Positions 26,123-36,163 of a DNA stretch of 64,000 nucleotides are shown here, in pieces. A program made the translations under genes and the position numbers. The notes below the pieces were generated by a model. That model had not been told where the DNA came from. It did not search any database and saw only the letters and a program-made list of their open reading frames with translations. Position 1 is the stretch's first letter, and the number at the start of each line of letters is the position of its first letter. This DNA comes from Neorhizobium galegae (lineage in GTDB: Bacteria; Pseudomonadota; Alphaproteobacteria; Rhizobiales; Rhizobiaceae). The stretch lies in NCBI RefSeq assembly GCF_017877135.1, contig NZ_JAGIPH010000002.1, forward strand, positions 532,669 to 596,668. Direction: 5' to 3'.

Positions 26123-27631
26123 ATGTCCCGTTTTCTGCGCCTTACCACGGCGCTTGCCTTCACCGCGCTGACAGCGCTGCCAGCTGCCGCCGTCGAGCTG
26201 AAGATCGGCCTGCAGGACGATGCCGACGTGCTGGACCCCGCGCAGTCGCGCACCTTCGTTGGCCGCATCGTCTATACCGCCATGTGCGACAAGCTGGTGG
26301 ATGTCTCGCCGGACCTGAAGATCGTGCCGCAGCTTGCGACCGAATGGGCCTGGTCGGAAGGCGGCAAGGTTCTGACCATGAAGCTGCGCGACGGCGTCAA
26401 ATTCCATGACGAGACGCTGATGGATGCCGCAGCCGTCGTTGCCACTATCGAGCGTAACCTGACGCTTCCCGAATCGCGCCGCAAGAGCGAGCTGTCCTCC
26501 GTCGAAAAGGTCGAGGCGACCGGGCCGCTTGAGGTGAAGTTCACCCTGAAGAAGCCTGACGTGACGCTTCTCGCCCAGCTGTCGGACCGCGCCGGCATGA
26601 TCGTCTCGCCGAAGGCTGCCAAGGAACTCGGCGCCAATTTCGGCTCCAAGCCGGTCTGCGCCGGTCCGTTCAAGTTCGTCGAGCGCGTGCAGCAGGACCG
26701 TATCGTCCTTCAGAAGTTCGCCGATTACTGGAACAAGGACAATGTCTTCATCGACAAGGTGACCTACCTGCCGATCCCGGATTCGACCGTGCGGCTTGCC
26801 AACCTGCAGTCGGGTGACCTCGATTTCATCGAGCGATTGGCACCGACCGATGCGGCGGCCGTCAAGTCCGACAGCAAGCTCACCTATGCCGACGTCGTCA
26901 ACATCGGCTACATGGCGCTTTACGCCAATATCGGCAACGGCCCGCGCGCCGACAACCCGTTCGGCAAGGACAAGCGCCTGCGCCAGGCCTTTTCGCTCGC
27001 CATCGACCGCGATGCGCTGAACCAGATCGTCTATGAAGGCACGGCCGTCGGCGGCAACCAGCCGTTCCCCCCGAACAGCCCCTGGTTCAACAAGGCTCTT
27101 CCCGTTCCGGCCCGCGATGTGGACAAGGCAAAGGCGCTCGTGAAGGCAGCCGGTTTTGATCGCGTACCCGTGGAGATGCAGATCCCCAACAACCCCGTCG
27201 CCCAGCAGATGATGCAGGTGGTGCAGTCGATGGTGGCGGAAGCCGGTTTCGACGTGCAGCTGAAGTCCACCGAATTTGCCACGCTGCTCGATGAGCAGAC
27301 GCGCGGCAATTACCAGCTGTCGCGCTCCGACTGGTCGGGCCGTGTCGATCCCGATGGCAATATCCACCAGTTCATCACCTGCAAGGGCGGCATCAACGAT
27401 ACCAAATATTGCAACCCGAAGGTGGACGAACTGCTGAACGAGGCGCGTGCCTCGACGGACGATGCCGTGCGCAAGGAAAAGTATGATGCGGCAAGCGTCA
27501 TCCTCAACGACGACATGCCGATCATCTATCTCGGCCACCAGTCGTGGATCTGGGCGATGAAGAAGTCGGTCACCGGTTTCACCGCCTCGCCGGACGGCAT
27601 GATCCGCCTCGTCGGCCTGAAGAAGGGCTGA
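26123..27631 (+). CDS. ABC transporter substrate-binding protein, family 5 (peptide/glutathione type)
   Basis: 502 aa with a Sec signal peptide (SRFLRLTTALAFTALTALPAAA, cleavage near residue 23). Start 26123 is preferred over ATG 26117 because AGGAG lies 7 bp before it. The mature protein has the family 5 (DppA/OppA/GsiB) architecture, with ATEWAWSEGGKVLTMKLRDGVKFHDETLMDAAAV and KDKRLRQAFSLAIDRD. It captures an oligopeptide or glutathione-like solute in the periplasm and passes it to the two permeases that follow. The next gene begins 108 bp downstream. Confidence 0.92.
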   Translation: MSRFLRLTTALAFTALTALPAAAVELKIGLQDDADVLDPAQSRTFVGRIVYTAMCDKLVDVSPDLKIVPQLATEWAWSEGGKVLTMKLRDGVKFHDETLMDAAAVVATIERNLTLPESRRKSELSSVEKVEATGPLEVKFTLKKPDVTLLAQLSDRAGMIVSPKAAKELGANFGSKPVCAGPFKFVERVQQDRIVLQKFADYWNKDNVFIDKVTYLPIPDSTVRLANLQSGDLDFIERLAPTDAAAVKSDSKLTYADVVNIGYMALYANIGNGPRADNPFGKDKRLRQAFSLAIDRDALNQIVYEGTAVGGNQPFPPNSPWFNKALPVPARDVDKAKALVKAAGFDRVPVEMQIPNNPVAQQMMQVVQSMVAEAGFDVQLKSTEFATLLDEQTRGNYQLSRSDWSGRVDPDGNIHQFITCKGGINDTKYCNPKVDELLNEARASTDDAVRKEKYDAASVILNDDMPIIYLGHQSWIWAMKKSVTGFTASPDGMIRLVGLKKG

Positions 27632-27739
27632 TCGCCTTAAAGTGAAAGACAAGAGGGAGGCCGAACGGCCTTCCGGGCGTCGCGGAGTTCAGCCTGCGGC
27701 GCCCTCCATCCCACCCAGTCCCCGTGAAGGATGGCCTTG

Positions 27740-28687
27740 ATGCCTGTCTATATCGGAAAACGTCTGCTGGTCGCGATCCCGACCCTGCTGATCATCTCCA
27801 TCTTCGTGTTTTCGCTGCAGAAGCTTCTGCCCGGCGATCCCATCCTTGCCATGGCCGGCGAGGAGCGCGATCCGGCGGTTCTGGAACTGCTGCGGGAAAA
27901 ATACCGTCTGAACGACCCGATCCCCGTGCAATATGTCACCTGGATCGGCGGCGTTTTGACCGGTGATCTCGGCATTTCGCTGCGCACCAACCAGCCGGTG
28001 ACGGAACTGATTGCGCAGAAACTGCCGGTCACCATCCAGCTTGCGATCATGTCGATGATCTTTGCCTTCGTGATCGGCGTGCCCATGGGCATTCTGGCGG
28101 CGGTGAAGAAAAACACGGTGCTGGATTACGTCGCAAGCCTTGTGGCGCTATCTGGCCTGTCGGTGCCGAATTTCTGGCTCGGCATCATGCTGATCCTTCT
28201 CGTTTCGGTCAATCTCGGCTGGCTGCCGGCCTCCGGTTTCGAATCGATCTTCGTCGATCCGGTGCGTTCGCTGCAGACGATGATCATGCCGTCCTTCGTG
28301 CTCGGCACGGCACTTGCCGCCACCCTGATGCGCCATACGCGCTCGGCCATGCTCGGCGTGCTCTCGGCTGATTATATCCGTACCGCCCGTGCGAAGGGCC
28401 TGTCGCCGCGCGACGTGATCCTCAGCCACAGCTTTCGCAATGCGCTTCTGCCGGTCATCACGCTGACGGCGCTGCTGTTTGGCGAATTGCTGGCGGGTGC
28501 GGTGCTCACCGAACAGATCTTTACCATTCCGGGCTTCGGCAAGCTGATCGTCGATGCGGTGTTCAACCGGGATTACGCCGTGGTGCAGGGCGTCGTCATG
28601 TGCACCGCCGTCGGCTTCATCCTGATGAACCTCATTGCCGACATTCTCTATGTTCTCCTCAATCCGCGTCTGAGGGCAAGCCTATGA
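27740..28687 (+). CDS. ABC transporter permease, DppB/GsiC type
   Basis: 315 aa with six hydrophobic segments. The EAA loop reads YIRTARAKGLSPRDVILSHSFRNALLPVIT, which contacts the ATPase. ATG 27740 fits the GAAGG ribosome site best; ATG 27731 is the alternative. It forms the membrane channel with the next gene, which overlaps its stop codon by ATGA. Confidence 0.93.
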   Translation: MPVYIGKRLLVAIPTLLIISIFVFSLQKLLPGDPILAMAGEERDPAVLELLREKYRLNDPIPVQYVTWIGGVLTGDLGISLRTNQPVTELIAQKLPVTIQLAIMSMIFAFVIGVPMGILAAVKKNTVLDYVASLVALSGLSVPNFWLGIMLILLVSVNLGWLPASGFESIFVDPVRSLQTMIMPSFVLGTALAATLMRHTRSAMLGVLSADYIRTARAKGLSPRDVILSHSFRNALLPVITLTALLFGELLAGAVLTEQIFTIPGFGKLIVDAVFNRDYAVVQGVVMCTAVGFILMNLIADILYVLLNPRLRASL

Positions 28688-29553
28688 CCATGATCGAACA
28701 GGCGCCGCTCACCGCCAAACGCGAGAAAAGTCGCGCCTGGGAGAAGTTGAAGGCGAGCCGCAGTGCGCTGGCCGGCCTCGTCATCATCCTGTTTTTCGTG
28801 ATCCTTGCCGCTGCGGCCCCCATCCTGCCCATTCCTGATCCGGTGGCGACAAGCTGGTCTGCCATCCGCAAGGCTCCGTCTGCCGCCCATTGGCTCGGCA
28901 CCGATGATCTCGGCCGCGACATTCTCTCGCGCATGATCTGGGGCGCGCAGGCGTCCCTCATGGCCGGCGTCTTTTCCGTGGCGCTTGCCGTTGGCATCGG
29001 CGTGCCCTTCGGCATTCTTGCCGGTTATTTCGGTGGCTGGGTGGATCTTGTCATCTCGCGCATCACCGAAGCGCTTCTGGCCATGCCCTTCCTCATCATG
29101 GCCATTGCGCTCGCCGCCTTCCTCGGCCCAAGCCTCACCAATGCGATGATCGCAATCGGGCTTTCCGCCATGCCGATCTTCGTGCGGCTGACGCGCGGTC
29201 AGGTGCTGTCGGTCAAGCAGGAGGAATATGTCGAAGGCGCCCGTTCCGTCGGCCTCGGACACATGGATATCATGGTGCGCTACATCCTGCCCAACGTGAC
29301 CGCGCCGATCATCGTGCAGGCGACGCTCACCATTGCGACTGCCATTATCGCCGAAGCAAGCCTCTCCTTTCTCGGCCTTGGCCAGCAGCCGCCGGCGGCC
29401 AGCTGGGGCTCGATGCTGAACGTGGCGAAGAACTTTCTGTCCCAGGCGCCCTGGATGGCCATGTGGCCGGGGGCTGCGATCTTCCTCGTAGTGATCGGCT
29501 TCAACCTTTTGGGCGACGGGCTGCGCGATGCGCTCGACCCGCGCGAACATTGA
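28684..29553 (+). CDS. ABC transporter permease, DppC/GsiD type
   Basis: 289 aa, starting at the ATG inside an ATGA overlap with the DppB-type gene. The N-terminal cytoplasmic segment, the first helix, the HWLGTDDLGRDILSRMIWGA motif diagnostic of DppC-type permeases, and the EAA loop YVEGARSVGLGHMDIMVRYILPN are all present. Second channel subunit of the importer. Confidence 0.94.
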   Translation: MTMIEQAPLTAKREKSRAWEKLKASRSALAGLVIILFFVILAAAAPILPIPDPVATSWSAIRKAPSAAHWLGTDDLGRDILSRMIWGAQASLMAGVFSVALAVGIGVPFGILAGYFGGWVDLVISRITEALLAMPFLIMAIALAAFLGPSLTNAMIAIGLSAMPIFVRLTRGQVLSVKQEEYVEGARSVGLGHMDIMVRYILPNVTAPIIVQATLTIATAIIAEASLSFLGLGQQPPAASWGSMLNVAKNFLSQAPWMAMWPGAAIFLVVIGFNLLGDGLRDALDPREH

Positions 29554-29571
29554 TAGTCAAAGGCAAGAGAC

Positions 29572-31356
29572 ATGACTGACTTTACCACCCGGCCCGAAAT
29601 TCTCGGCACATTCGGTGTCGTCACCTCCACTCACTGGATTGCCTCCGCCGTCGGCATGAGCATTCTGGAAAAGGGCGGCAATGCCTTTGATGCAGCCGTC
29701 GCCACCGGCTTCGTGCTGCAGATCGTCGAGCCGCATCTCTGTGGTCCCGGCGGCGATATGCCCGCGATCATCTATTCGAAGAAGACCGACAAGGTTGAGG
29801 TGATCTGTGCGCAGGGCCCGGCTCCCGCCGGCGCCACCATCGAGCATTACACATCGGAAGGCTTAAAACTCATCCCCGGCGACGGGTTGCTCTCCACCGT
29901 CATTCCTGGCGCCTTCGACGGCTGGATGCTGATGCTGCGCGACTACGGCACGATGTCCGTGCGCGAGGTGCTGGAGCCTGCGATCTATTATGCCGAGCAT
30001 GGCCATCCGGTGCTGCCGCGCGTGTCGGCCACCATCAAGGGGCTGGCAGATTTCTTTGCCAAGGAATGGCCGACCTCGCATGAGACCTGGCTCCCCGGCG
30101 GTTCTGCGCCGGAGCCGCATTCGAACTTCAAGAACCCGGTTCTTGCTGAGACGTGGAAACGCATCATTGCCGAATCGGAAGCGAAATCTGGCCGCGAAGA
30201 GCAGGTCGAGGCCGCGCGCGATGCCTTCTATCGCGGCTTCGTGGCGGAGAGCATCGACACCTACCTGAAGACCGCCGAAGTGATGGATGCAAGCGGTATC
30301 CGCCACAAGGGTGTGCTGACGGCAGACGACATGGCAAACTGGAGCGCCACCATCGAGGCGCCGCAGACCTTTGATTATAACGACTGGACGGTCGCCAAGA
30401 CCCCGGCCTGGGGGCAGGGGCCGGTCCTGTTGCAGTCGCTTGCCCTGCTGAAAGGCTTTGACCTTGCCGCGATGGACCCGACCGGCCCGGATTTCGTACA
30501 CCATGTGGTGGAAGCGATGAAGCTCGCTTATGCCGACCGTGAGGTCTATTACGGCGACCCGGATTTCGGCCAGATCCCGACGGATACGCTGCTGTCGGAT
30601 GGCTACAACAATGAGCGTCGCAAGCTGATGGGGGCGGACGCTTCCATGGAACTGCGCCCTGGTACCGTGCCCGGATACGAGCATCAGCGCGATGCGACCA
30701 TGGCGATGCTCGCCGAATTTTCCGGCAAGGGCGCGGTCTATGAACCGACCATGTCGCATCTCACCGAAAAAAAGGGCGATACCGTCCATATCGACGTCAT
30801 CGACCGCTGGGGCAATATGGTGTCCACCACGCCGTCGGGCGGCTGGCTGCAATCCTCGCCGATCGTGCCCGGCCTCGGCTTCGCACTGAACTCGCGTGCG
30901 CAGATGTTCTGGCTGAAGGACGGTCTGCCGACCTCGCTTGCGCCGGGTAAACGCCCGCGCACGACGCTGACCCCCTCGCTTGCCCTCCACCAGGGCCGCC
31001 CGACGCTTGCCTTCGGCACGCCCGGCGGTGACCAGCAGGATCAGTGGCAGCTGCCCTTCTTCCTGCGTTATGTCCATCACGGCAAGAACCTGCAGGCCTC
31101 CATTGATGCTCCGCTGTTCCACACCACGCATTTCCCCGGCTCGTTTTATCCGCGCACGTCCGAGCCCGGCCATATCATGGTGGAAGCAGGCTTTGGCGAA
31201 GCGACCATTGCCGACCTTCGCCGTCGCGGCCATCAGGTGACGGTTGCCGACAACTGGACGGTAGGACGCCTGACGGCGGCGCGCCGGGATGCGGACGGAT
31301 TGCTGCGGGCCGCCGCCACGCCGCGCCTGATGCAAGCCTATGCTGTGGGGCGCTGA
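29572..31356 (+). CDS. Gamma-glutamyltransferase family protein (Ntn hydrolase, cytosolic type)
   Basis: 594 aa. The large-subunit region shows GGNAFDAAVATGFVLQIVEPHLCGPGGDMPAIIY. The maturation site EKKGDTVHIDVIDRWGNMVSTTPSGG provides the Thr that becomes the N-terminal nucleophile after self-cleavage (near residue 405). The small subunit includes FGTPGGDQQDQWQLPFF. No signal peptide is visible, so unlike classical periplasmic GGT it should work in the cytosol on imported gamma-glutamyl or similar substrates. Its position inside an ABC importer operon supports hydrolysis of the imported solute. The real substrate is unknown. Confidence 0.88.
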   Translation: MTDFTTRPEILGTFGVVTSTHWIASAVGMSILEKGGNAFDAAVATGFVLQIVEPHLCGPGGDMPAIIYSKKTDKVEVICAQGPAPAGATIEHYTSEGLKLIPGDGLLSTVIPGAFDGWMLMLRDYGTMSVREVLEPAIYYAEHGHPVLPRVSATIKGLADFFAKEWPTSHETWLPGGSAPEPHSNFKNPVLAETWKRIIAESEAKSGREEQVEAARDAFYRGFVAESIDTYLKTAEVMDASGIRHKGVLTADDMANWSATIEAPQTFDYNDWTVAKTPAWGQGPVLLQSLALLKGFDLAAMDPTGPDFVHHVVEAMKLAYADREVYYGDPDFGQIPTDTLLSDGYNNERRKLMGADASMELRPGTVPGYEHQRDATMAMLAEFSGKGAVYEPTMSHLTEKKGDTVHIDVIDRWGNMVSTTPSGGWLQSSPIVPGLGFALNSRAQMFWLKDGLPTSLAPGKRPRTTLTPSLALHQGRPTLAFGTPGGDQQDQWQLPFFLRYVHHGKNLQASIDAPLFHTTHFPGSFYPRTSEPGHIMVEAGFGEATIADLRRRGHQVTVADNWTVGRLTAARRDADGLLRAAATPRLMQAYAVGR

Positions 31357-31359
31357 GCC

Positions 31360-32114
31360 ATGACCTGGTCCATTGTTGCACGCGATCCTGAAACCGGCCA
31401 TCTCGGCATTGCCGTTGCCAGCCGCTTCTTTGCCGTTGGTTCGGCCGTTCCCTATATGCGCGGCGGCGTCGGTGCCGTCGCCACGCAAGCCTTTGTGAGC
31501 CCGCTCTATGGAACGGATGGGCTTGCGATGCTCGGGCAAGGCAAAAGCCCGCAAGAGATCATCGATACGCTCACGGCGCGCGACGACGGCGCCCAGCAGC
31601 GGCAGTTGCACCTCATCGATGCAACCGGCCGCAATGCCGTCTTCACCGGCGCCAAATGCATCGATTGGGCCGGCCATCTCATTGAGGACAATGTCTCGGT
31701 TGCCGGCAATATGCTGGCGGGGCCGCAGGTGATCGAAAAGACGCTGGCCGCCTATAAGGATCTGGCCAGCGCGCCTTTTGCCGAGCGGTTGCTCGGCGCC
31801 ATGGAGGCGGGCGAAGCGGCCGGCGGCGACAAGCGCGGCAAGCAGTCTGCGGCGCTGACCATCTACCGCGATCAGGATTACGCCTGGCTTAGCCTTCGCG
31901 CCGACGACCATCCCGATCCGCTGGAAGAACTCTGGCGGCTCTATAATGTGGCGCAGGAGCGCTACATCCACGTGGCCGAGACCATGCCGACGCGGGATAA
32001 TCCGCATGGCCTGATCGACCGCAGCGAAATCGACCGCAAGATCGCAAAGCTGGAGGCCGAACGCATCGCGAGCGGCCGCGACAGCGCGTCCTTTGCCACG
32101 CCCTGGAACCCGTC

Positions 32115-32118
<4 letters not shown>
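31360..32118 (+). CDS. DUF1028 family protein (Ntn-hydrolase-like)
   Basis: 252 aa, 3 bp after the GGT-like gene. The N-terminus MTWSIVARDPETGHLGIAVASRFFAVGSAVPY is the DUF1028 signature, and Thr2 could serve as a nucleophile after Met removal. DUF1028 proteins belong to the Ntn-hydrolase superfamily in COG terms but have no established reaction. The 3' end overlaps the ATPase gene by ATGA. Together with the GGT-like enzyme, it suggests two successive amide or peptide hydrolyses on the imported compound. Confidence 0.87.
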
Positions 32119-33923
<1,805 letters not shown>

Positions 33924-33950
33924 GCGCCGGGAGCAGACCGGATCGCGTTC

Positions 33951-33982
33951 GAAGGCCGCTGCCGATGCAGCGGCCTTCGTCG
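33951..33982 (+). terminator. Terminator hairpin ending the peptide-type ABC operon
   Basis: Perfect 11-bp stem GAAGGCCGCTG / CAGCGGCCTTC with a 6-nt loop. A short TTTT follows after GTCG, 27 bp downstream of the ATPase stop. Confidence 0.75.
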
Positions 33983-34004
33983 TTTTGGTTGTCGGTCTTG
34001 CAGC

Positions 34005-34033
34005 TTGACAGGCAGCAAAAAGCGGCTTTAACT
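34005..34033 (+). promoter_or_regulatory. Predicted hyuA promoter
   Basis: -35 box TTGACA (34005-34010), 17-bp spacer, -10 box TTAACT (34028-34033). The -35 context CTTGACAGGC is identical in the promoter of the 6-hydroxynicotinate reductase gene 16 kb away. Confidence 0.65.
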
Positions 34034-34035
34034 CG

Positions 34036-34052
34036 TTCGTATACAAACGATA
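34036..34052 (+). promoter_or_regulatory. Operator copy 1 (TTCGTATACAAACGATA) before hyuA
   Basis: A 17-bp sequence with dyad TCGT-N6-ACGA placed directly after the -10 box, so a bound protein would block initiation. An identical copy lies at 50317-50333, also 31 bp from the start of a TTGACA box. It is probably the site of the MarR-type NicR-like regulator encoded at 49601-50065, or of an unlinked GntR-type protein. Confidence 0.75.
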
Positions 34053-34071
34053 AAAATAACGAGGAACAGCC

Positions 34072-36159
34072 GTGTCTCAGCACTTGCCCCGGGGGGATGA
34101 CTCCCGGAATGCACCCGCACGTCAATCGGTTGTCGCCGGCATCGATGTCGGGGGCACATTTACCGATCTGGTGCTGTTTGACGCCGCCCACGGCACAGTG
34201 CGGCTGGCCAAGGTTCCGACCACCCTCGACAATCAGGCCTTCGGCGTCATCCATGCGCTGGATGCGGCGAACGCCGATATCGCGGCTCTCGATCTCATCG
34301 TTCACGGCACCACGACCACCACCAATGCGGTGCTGGAGCGCCAGCTCTGTCGCACCGGCCTCATCACCACGCTTGGCTTTCGCGATGTGCTGGAGCTTGG
34401 CCGGCGCACGCGCCCGCAGGCCTATGGCATGAAGGGCGAGTTTCACCCGATCATTGCGCGTGACCTGCGCCTTGAAGTGCCTGAGCGGATGGATGCGCGC
34501 GGCAACGTGGTGACGGCGCTTGACGAGGATGCGCTTCGCGCTGCTGTCACGCGACTGATCGAGGAGGACTGCGAGGCGCTGGTCATCCATTTCCTGCACG
34601 CCTATGCCAATCCCGCCCACGAGATCCGCGCCGGCGAGATCGCGAAAGACATCTGGCCGAACGGCAATATCACGCTTGGCCATGCGCTTTTATCGGAAAG
34701 CCGGGAATATGAGCGGGGCGTCACCGCTGCCGTCAACGCTTCCGTACAGCCGCTGCTGCGGCGCTATGTAGAACGGCTGGCCGATACGCTGGCGGCACGC
34801 GGGTACCGGCATGACGTGCTTGTCATGAACGGCAATGGCGGCATGGTCTCTGCCCGCCATGTGGCAAACGAGGCGGCAAAGACGGTCATGTCCGGCCCCG
34901 CCTCGGGCGTCATGGCGGCCGCCTATACCGGACGGCGCGCCGGCATGGGCAACCTCATCACCTATGACATGGGGGGCACCTCGACGGATGTGGCGCTGAT
35001 CCGCAATGCCGAGCCGACGGTCTCCAACGAGATCGAGGTGGAATATGCCATGCCGATCCATGTGCCGATGGTGGATGTGCGCACCGTCGGCGCGGGGGGC
35101 GGCTCGATTGCGAGCATTACGGCGGCCGGCCTGTTGCAGGTGGGGCCGCAGAGTGCCGGTGCGACCCCCGGTCCGATCTGCTATGGGCGCGGCGGTGAAA
35201 AGCCGACGATTTCGGATGCCAATCTGCTGCTCGGGCGTCTCAACCCCGCCCGGCTTGCAACCGTACCGGGTGGCGTCACCCTTCAGGATGTCAAGGATAT
35301 CTTCGGCGCCACCATCGGTGCGCCGCTCGGGCTTGATGCGATCGAAGCGGCGGCGGCCGTCATCCGCATCGCCAATGCCCGCATGTCCGATGCGGTGCGC
35401 ATGGTGTCGGTGAGCCTTGGCGAGGACCCGCGCGATTTTGCCCTTTTTGCCTTTGGCGGTGCAGGGCCGCTGCATGCCTCGGCCATCGCGCGCGAGCTTG
35501 GCATCCCCAGGGTGCTGGTGCCGTCGCGGCCCGGCATCACCAATGCACTCGGCTGCGTCGTGGCAGACCTGCGACATGACTTCGTGCAGACCGTGAACCG
35601 GCCGCTCGCAAGCGTCGATCTCGATGCCGTGCATGCCATCTTTGCCCGCCAGAGCGCCGACGGGCGAAATCTCATCGGCAAAGAGGCGGTGAGCGTGCGG
35701 CGTATCCGCGAAATCCGCTCCGTCGACATGCAGTTCATCGGCCAGACGCATGTGCTGCGCGTGGCGCTTCCAGATGGAGTGCCGAGCCGGGAAGACCTGC
35801 AGCGGCGTTTTGAAGAGGCCTATTTCGCCCGCTTCCACGTCGAACTGCCGGAAATTCGCGCCAATCTCGTCAACGTCAACACCTCCGTCATCGGCGAGCG
35901 CGAGGAGATCGACCTCTCGGCCCTGATCGATCCCGCCGGACGCCGGGCGCGGCTTGAGGATGCGCAGACCGGAACGCGCAGCGTCTGGTTCGATGGATTT
36001 GTCGAAACGCCCGTCTACTGGCGCGATCATCTGCCTCTGGATGCGGTGATCGCCGGGCCGGCGATTGTCGAGCAGATGGATACGACCATCCTTCTCGAAC
36101 CGGGCGACAGCGCCGCCCAGGACCGCGACGGCAATCTCATCATCACGGTCAAAGGCTGA
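34072..36159 (+). CDS. hyuA: Hydantoinase/oxoprolinase family subunit A (HyuA-like)
   Basis: 695 aa from GTG 34072. The N-terminal actin-like ATPase fold begins with AGIDVGGTFTDLVLFD; the second phosphate motif is seen in GNLITYDMGGTSTDVALI and adenosine-type contacts in FAFGGAGPLHA. HyuA subunits with HyuB carry out ATP-dependent hydrolysis or carboxylation of cyclic amides and ketones (N-methylhydantoinase, 5-oxoprolinase, acetophenone carboxylase). In this island the pair is a candidate for opening the lactam ring of 1,4,5,6-tetrahydro-6-oxonicotinate, because the same operator precedes the reductase gene. That role is inference. hyuB follows after 4 bp. Confidence 0.9.
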   Translation: MSQHLPRGDDSRNAPARQSVVAGIDVGGTFTDLVLFDAAHGTVRLAKVPTTLDNQAFGVIHALDAANADIAALDLIVHGTTTTTNAVLERQLCRTGLITTLGFRDVLELGRRTRPQAYGMKGEFHPIIARDLRLEVPERMDARGNVVTALDEDALRAAVTRLIEEDCEALVIHFLHAYANPAHEIRAGEIAKDIWPNGNITLGHALLSESREYERGVTAAVNASVQPLLRRYVERLADTLAARGYRHDVLVMNGNGGMVSARHVANEAAKTVMSGPASGVMAAAYTGRRAGMGNLITYDMGGTSTDVALIRNAEPTVSNEIEVEYAMPIHVPMVDVRTVGAGGGSIASITAAGLLQVGPQSAGATPGPICYGRGGEKPTISDANLLLGRLNPARLATVPGGVTLQDVKDIFGATIGAPLGLDAIEAAAAVIRIANARMSDAVRMVSVSLGEDPRDFALFAFGGAGPLHASAIARELGIPRVLVPSRPGITNALGCVVADLRHDFVQTVNRPLASVDLDAVHAIFARQSADGRNLIGKEAVSVRRIREIRSVDMQFIGQTHVLRVALPDGVPSREDLQRRFEEAYFARFHVELPEIRANLVNVNTSVIGEREEIDLSALIDPAGRRARLEDAQTGTRSVWFDGFVETPVYWRDHLPLDAVIAGPAIVEQMDTTILLEPGDSAAQDRDGNLIITVKG

Positions 36160-36163
36160 TCCC